Shown: piece by piece, positions 6,779-10,162 of the stretch
How the letters are laid out: every line of letters starts with the position of its first letter
Position numbering within the stretch: position 1 is the stretch's first letter
Source of the DNA: SXPK01 sp041168165
GTDB lineage: Bacteria; Planctomycetota; UBA1135; UBA2386
DNA: 10,162 bases
NCBI GenBank assembly: GCA_041168165.1
Contig: JBEELK010000343.1
Span: 1 to 10,162 of the forward strand
Reading direction: 5' to 3'
Notes under the pieces: model-generated
What the model was told of the DNA's origin: nothing
Database searches by the model: none
Seen by the model: only the letters and a program-made list of their open reading frames with translations
Program-made: the position numbers and the translations under genes

Positions 6779-9069
6779 AGCGTTTCCCCCTCATCCAGGT
6801 CGTCCTGACCACGACGCTCGCAGCAGGCATCGCCGCCGCGATCGCGATGGCCTACGCAACGAGCGCCCAGATCGAGGCGATGGTCGACGCGCAACTGACC
6901 AACCGCGCCGAGGTCTACGCCAACAGCCTGCTGCTCGAAGCCAACGTCGCGACCGATCGCCGACAGATCCACCGCAAGGTGCGCATGCTCGGCAGCCACC
7001 GCGACGTGCTCGACCTCGCCGTCGTCGGCGGCGATCCGCTCACCGTGCTAGGCTCGACGAACCAGGACTGGTTCAGCCTCGCGCTACACGATGTGCGCGG
7101 CGATTGGGAGAAGCGCTTCCGGCTCGATGACGACCTGCGCGCACAGCACTCGCTCGACATCGTTCGGCGCGAGTTCCACTACGCGCTGCCGTTCTCGCTG
7201 ACCAATCTCAATGATCCCGAACTTCGCAGTACGCCGTCGCGCCGCGTGGCTGGCGCCGTGCTGGTGCGCCTGGATCCATCCGAATTTCTCGGTCGCGCGA
7301 AGCACCAACATCGACTCCTGCTCTTCGCGACGCTGGGCACTGTGTTCTGCCTGCTCGCGGTGCTGCTTGCGACGATGATGCGGCATGTCATCCTGCCGAT
7401 GAAGTCGCTGCGGCGACGCCTTGCCAAGCGAGTCGAAGGACATGGCGACCGCACTCCGCCGCGGCTGCCCAATCAGGACATGCAATCACTCGGCGACACG
7501 ATTTGGTCGCTGTTCGACCAAGCCGAGTTGTCGAGCGACCACATGCGCGCGATCGTGTCTTGCGCGACGGATGCGATCATCACGATCGACGAAGACGGCA
7601 AGGTGCTGCTGTTCAACCCTGGCGCGGAGAAGATGTTCCTGTGCCCGACCAGTCAAGCGGTTGGACAGAGCCTCTCGCGTTTCATCCCGCCTGATTTGCG
7701 CCCGCAGCACGACAACAGCATGCGCGCCGTCGCGGACGGTAGGAAGCCGCGCATCCTCGGCTTTGCGCGCGAGGTCATGGCGCTGCGCACCGACGGGTCC
7801 ACGTTCCCTTGCAGCCTTGCAGTGAATGCAGCAATCATTCGCGGCAACCAGTGCTACGTCGGGATCCTCCGCGACATGACCGAGGATCTGCGCACGCGCA
7901 AAGAACTCGACGAGGCTCGGCAACAAGCAGAACTCGGTGCGCGCGCGAAGGCATCGTTCCTCGCCAACATGAGCCACGAGATCCGCACGCCGCTCACTGC
8001 GATCATCGGATACTCAGAGGAACTCGAAAGCAGCACGATGACGCCGTCGGATCGTCACGACGCGTTGCAGGTGATCCAGCGCAACGGGCAACACCTGATG
8101 ACGATCATCAACGACATCCTCGACCTGTCGAAGATCGAGGCTGGCAGCATGGGGCTCGAGACGCGTGCCACCAACGTGGTGGAGATCGCCGAAGAAGTGC
8201 GCCGCATGCTGAACCCGCGCGCGCGCGCAAAAGGACTGGCGTTGGACCTGCGCCTCGCGCAACCGCTGCCGTCCACGATCCTCAGCGACCCGACGCGTAT
8301 TCGTCAGATCCTGCTCAACCTCGTCGGCAACGCGATCAAGTTCACCGACCGTGGCAGCGTGATGATCGAAGTCTCGGCTGACTATGCCGCGCAACTCTGT
8401 CGCCTGTCCGTAAAGGACACCGGCATCGGCATCACAAAAGAGCAACTCGCCACGCTCTTTCAGTCGTTCGCGCAAGCCGACAGCTCGATCAGTCGCAAGT
8501 ACGGCGGCACGGGCCTCGGCCTCGACATCAGCAAGAGGCTCGCGACGATGCTCGGCGGCGATCTCAAGGTGATCAGCAAAGTGGGGCACGGCAGCACGTT
8601 CGTTTGCGCGATTGCGACCGGCCCCATCGAGCCGTCGCAGAGCACGGTGCTTCCGCCGCAAGAAGACCGCGTGCGTCGCATTGCGCCAAGACTCGAAGGA
8701 CGCGTGCTCGTCGCCGACGACGGCATCGATAACCAGCGATTGATCGAACGCATTCTGCAAGTCGCGGGACTCGAAGTGGAAGTCGTCGACAACGGCGCGG
8801 CAGCAGTCGAGCGCGTGCTGCAAGCCGCATCGAGGCAGCCGTTCGACGCAATTCTGATGGATATGCAGATGCCCGTGATGGATGGCCTCGAGGCGACCAA
8901 GACGCTGCGTGATCACGGCTACTCAGGCCCGATCATCGCGCTGACCGCCAACGTGCTGCCTGAAGACCGCGCGCGCTGCGCAGAAGCTGGGTGCACTGGC
9001 TTTGCAACCAAGCCGATCGACCGAACGCACCTGTACGACGCGCTCGGCGCCGCGCTGACGAAACGCTGA
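6775..9069 (+). CDS. Membrane hybrid sensor histidine kinase: extracytoplasmic sensor, PAS, HisKA, HATPase, receiver (764 aa)
   Basis: Translation most likely starts at GTG 6775, directly before the first membrane helix (about 7-28). An extracytoplasmic domain of about 150 residues (29-178), with no family I can name, leads to a second helix (181-203) and a HAMP-like linker. A PAS domain follows at about 257-370 (AIVSCATDAIITIDEDG). The HisKA H-box is SHEIRTPL with phospho-acceptor H401. The ATPase has N-box N515/N519, G1 DTGIG (D548, G550, G552) and G2 GGTGLG (577-582). The receiver (640-760) has D648/D649, phospho-acceptor D696 (LMDMQMP) and K746 (TKP), so all key residues are present. No output domain or Hpt module is attached, so phosphate must pass to partners outside the window. 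It lies between two periplasmic-binding-like lipoproteins, which suggests that they feed its sensor. Confidence 0.95.
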   Translation: MKRFPLIQVVLTTTLAAGIAAAIAMAYATSAQIEAMVDAQLTNRAEVYANSLLLEANVATDRRQIHRKVRMLGSHRDVLDLAVVGGDPLTVLGSTNQDWFSLALHDVRGDWEKRFRLDDDLRAQHSLDIVRREFHYALPFSLTNLNDPELRSTPSRRVAGAVLVRLDPSEFLGRAKHQHRLLLFATLGTVFCLLAVLLATMMRHVILPMKSLRRRLAKRVEGHGDRTPPRLPNQDMQSLGDTIWSLFDQAELSSDHMRAIVSCATDAIITIDEDGKVLLFNPGAEKMFLCPTSQAVGQSLSRFIPPDLRPQHDNSMRAVADGRKPRILGFAREVMALRTDGSTFPCSLAVNAAIIRGNQCYVGILRDMTEDLRTRKELDEARQQAELGARAKASFLANMSHEIRTPLTAIIGYSEELESSTMTPSDRHDALQVIQRNGQHLMTIINDILDLSKIEAGSMGLETRATNVVEIAEEVRRMLNPRARAKGLALDLRLAQPLPSTILSDPTRIRQILLNLVGNAIKFTDRGSVMIEVSADYAAQLCRLSVKDTGIGITKEQLATLFQSFAQADSSISRKYGGTGLGLDISKRLATMLGGDLKVISKVGHGSTFVCAIATGPIEPSQSTVLPPQEDRVRRIAPRLEGRVLVADDGIDNQRLIERILQVAGLEVEVVDNGAAAVERVLQAASRQPFDAILMDMQMPVMDGLEATKTLRDHGYSGPIIALTANVLPEDRARCAEAGCTGFATKPIDRTHLYDALGAALTKR

Positions 9070-9114
9070 TCGCAACGCACGTTCGCGCGACTGCGTCACA
9101 GCCACTGTCTAAGA

Positions 9115-9142
9115 ACGCGACAGCTCGTTTCATGAGTCGCGT
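9115..9142. other. Inverted repeat between kinase and PstS-like gene
   Basis: ACGCGAC (9115-9121) and GTCGCGT (9136-9142) are perfect seven-base arms around a 14-base spacer. No T tract follows. It lies in the 102-base gap before the last gene and may be an operator or a weak hairpin. Nothing else was recognised in 9070-9171. Confidence 0.25.
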
Positions 9143-9171
9143 CGATTGTTCGATACCCCATCACCTTGAAG

Positions 9172-10119
9172 ATGGGACTGTTCGAGAACACGACGGGGAA
9201 CGGCGCTCTGCTGGCGCACATCGCGGCGCTCCTGGCGTTCGCAGCGTGCACCTCAGAGATGCCGCCGCCGAAGGATGGAGCTGCGCTGCGAAGCGCTGGC
9301 GACGACCCGGTGGAACCCGTCTGCATCGACCTCGCTGCCGCGGGCTGGATGGCCCCGGCTGCTCCGATGGCCGAACGCGCAAACTACGGTTTGCCGACGG
9401 TCCGCAATGAGTTACTCGCGCTCGGCCGTGAGGCCTGTGCGATCCTCGGCGGGTCGTTGCCTGGAGAGCACGACACGGACACGGCGCAACTGCTGTGGTC
9501 CGTGCACGAGGAACGCGACACGATCGAGTTGTTACTGCTCGGCAAAGCCGACGCAGCGCTCGCGACCGTGCCGCCAGCGCCGCGCGAACTGCAGGACGGA
9601 GTCACGGCGAGCATGCTCGGCGTGGAACTGTTCGGCTTCGCGGTGCACCCGTCTTCCTCGGTGTACAACCTGCAGCTCGAAGACGCGCGATTGCTAGCCG
9701 ACGGAACCACCGTCGACTGGCGCCAGATCCGGCTCGACGCCGGTCCGGTGACGTTCGTCGTGCCGCAGGCAAACGGGGCAGCGGAGCGCGCAATGCGCTC
9801 GCTCGCGCCCGGCCGCCGTCTGTCGGGCGCTGCCATGTGGGCAGACTCGACGGAGGCGGCGCTCGAGGCGGTGGCCCGCGATCCCAACGCGATCGCGTTC
9901 GTGCCCATCGCTGCGCTCACTGAGAGTGCGACTGTGCGAATCCTCACGATAGACGGCGCACAGCCGAGCATCGGCGCGTTCGAAGACGGGACCTATCCCG
10001 TCGGCGTGCCGATCTGGTTCGTAGCGCGCGGACAGCCGCGCGAATGCATCGCATCGCTGCGCGAACAAATCGCGCGTGGCGACTTCGCGGGGCAGCGAGT
10101 GACGCTCAGCACACGCTGA
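9172..10119 (+). CDS. PstS-like periplasmic-binding-fold lipoprotein (315 aa)
   Basis: The ATG at 9172 is preferred; an in-frame TTG six bases earlier (9166) is possible. Neither has a Shine-Dalgarno. Residues 10-25 form a hydrophobic signal ending LLAFAAC, a lipobox with an unusual Phe at -3, followed by a short Pro-rich tether. The later half follows the phosphate-binding-protein plan: LLLLGKADAALATVPP, then GVELFGFAVHPSSSVYNLQL, LLADGTTVDWRQI, TFVVPQANGAAERAM, and VARDPNAIAFVPIAAL. These correspond to the PstS segments for the hinge strand, the FSGxxxNW loop, the SGT-type ligand loop and the PxAIGYV strand. The ligand loop reads ANGAAE, without the Ser-Gly-Thr of phosphate binders, so phosphate is unlikely to be bound in the usual way. 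No pst transport genes follow within the window. The role is probably ligand binding or sensing with the kinase upstream. Confidence 0.8.
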   Translation: MGLFENTTGNGALLAHIAALLAFAACTSEMPPPKDGAALRSAGDDPVEPVCIDLAAAGWMAPAAPMAERANYGLPTVRNELLALGREACAILGGSLPGEHDTDTAQLLWSVHEERDTIELLLLGKADAALATVPPAPRELQDGVTASMLGVELFGFAVHPSSSVYNLQLEDARLLADGTTVDWRQIRLDAGPVTFVVPQANGAAERAMRSLAPGRRLSGAAMWADSTEAALEAVARDPNAIAFVPIAALTESATVRILTIDGAQPSIGAFEDGTYPVGVPIWFVARGQPRECIASLREQIARGDFAGQRVTLSTR

Positions 10120-10162
10120 GTCGATGCAGCAACTGGGAGTCGGCGGCGTCGCACAACCCAAA
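10120..10162. other. Right-edge sequence without a recognised feature
   Basis: Forty-three bases follow the last stop. I see no hairpin, start codon with context, or RNA gene here; the next gene lies beyond the window. Confidence 0.5.

Overview
The window is GC-rich DNA coding on both strands. It most resembles a planctomycete or a similar large-genome, predator-or-particle-associated bacterium. The evidence is a secreted M36-like metalloprotease with planctomycete-style C-terminal beta modules, a short stand-alone ECF sigma factor of the kind common in that phylum, several lipoproteins, and few Shine-Dalgarno sites. This assignment comes from protein style only and is not proven.

Layout. 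Positions 1-2584 (minus strand) hold a secreted zinc metalloprotease that runs off the left edge. Positions 2819-4657 (minus) encode a lipoprotein with a cadherin/Ig-like domain and a long beta-propeller. A good intrinsic terminator lies between the two. Positions 4658-5080 are a 423-base divergent gap packed with perfect inverted repeats. One of these looks like a minus-strand terminator lying upstream of the lipoprotein gene, so a leader RNA or a small RNA is possible. Positions 5081-5674 (plus) encode the ECF-type sigma factor, whose start region sits in an 8-bp perfect hairpin.

Positions 5787-10119 (plus) hold three genes in a row: an NMT1/SsuA-like substrate-binding lipoprotein, a membrane hybrid histidine kinase (extracytoplasmic sensor, PAS, HisKA, HATPase, receiver), and a second periplasmic-binding-protein-like lipoprotein of the PstS type. 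No ABC permease or ATPase is present. The most economical reading is a signalling unit in which one or both binding proteins present a ligand to the kinase. This is the best candidate for a little-described system in the window, but the function is inferred.

No tRNA, rRNA, CRISPR array, insertion sequence or phage gene was seen.
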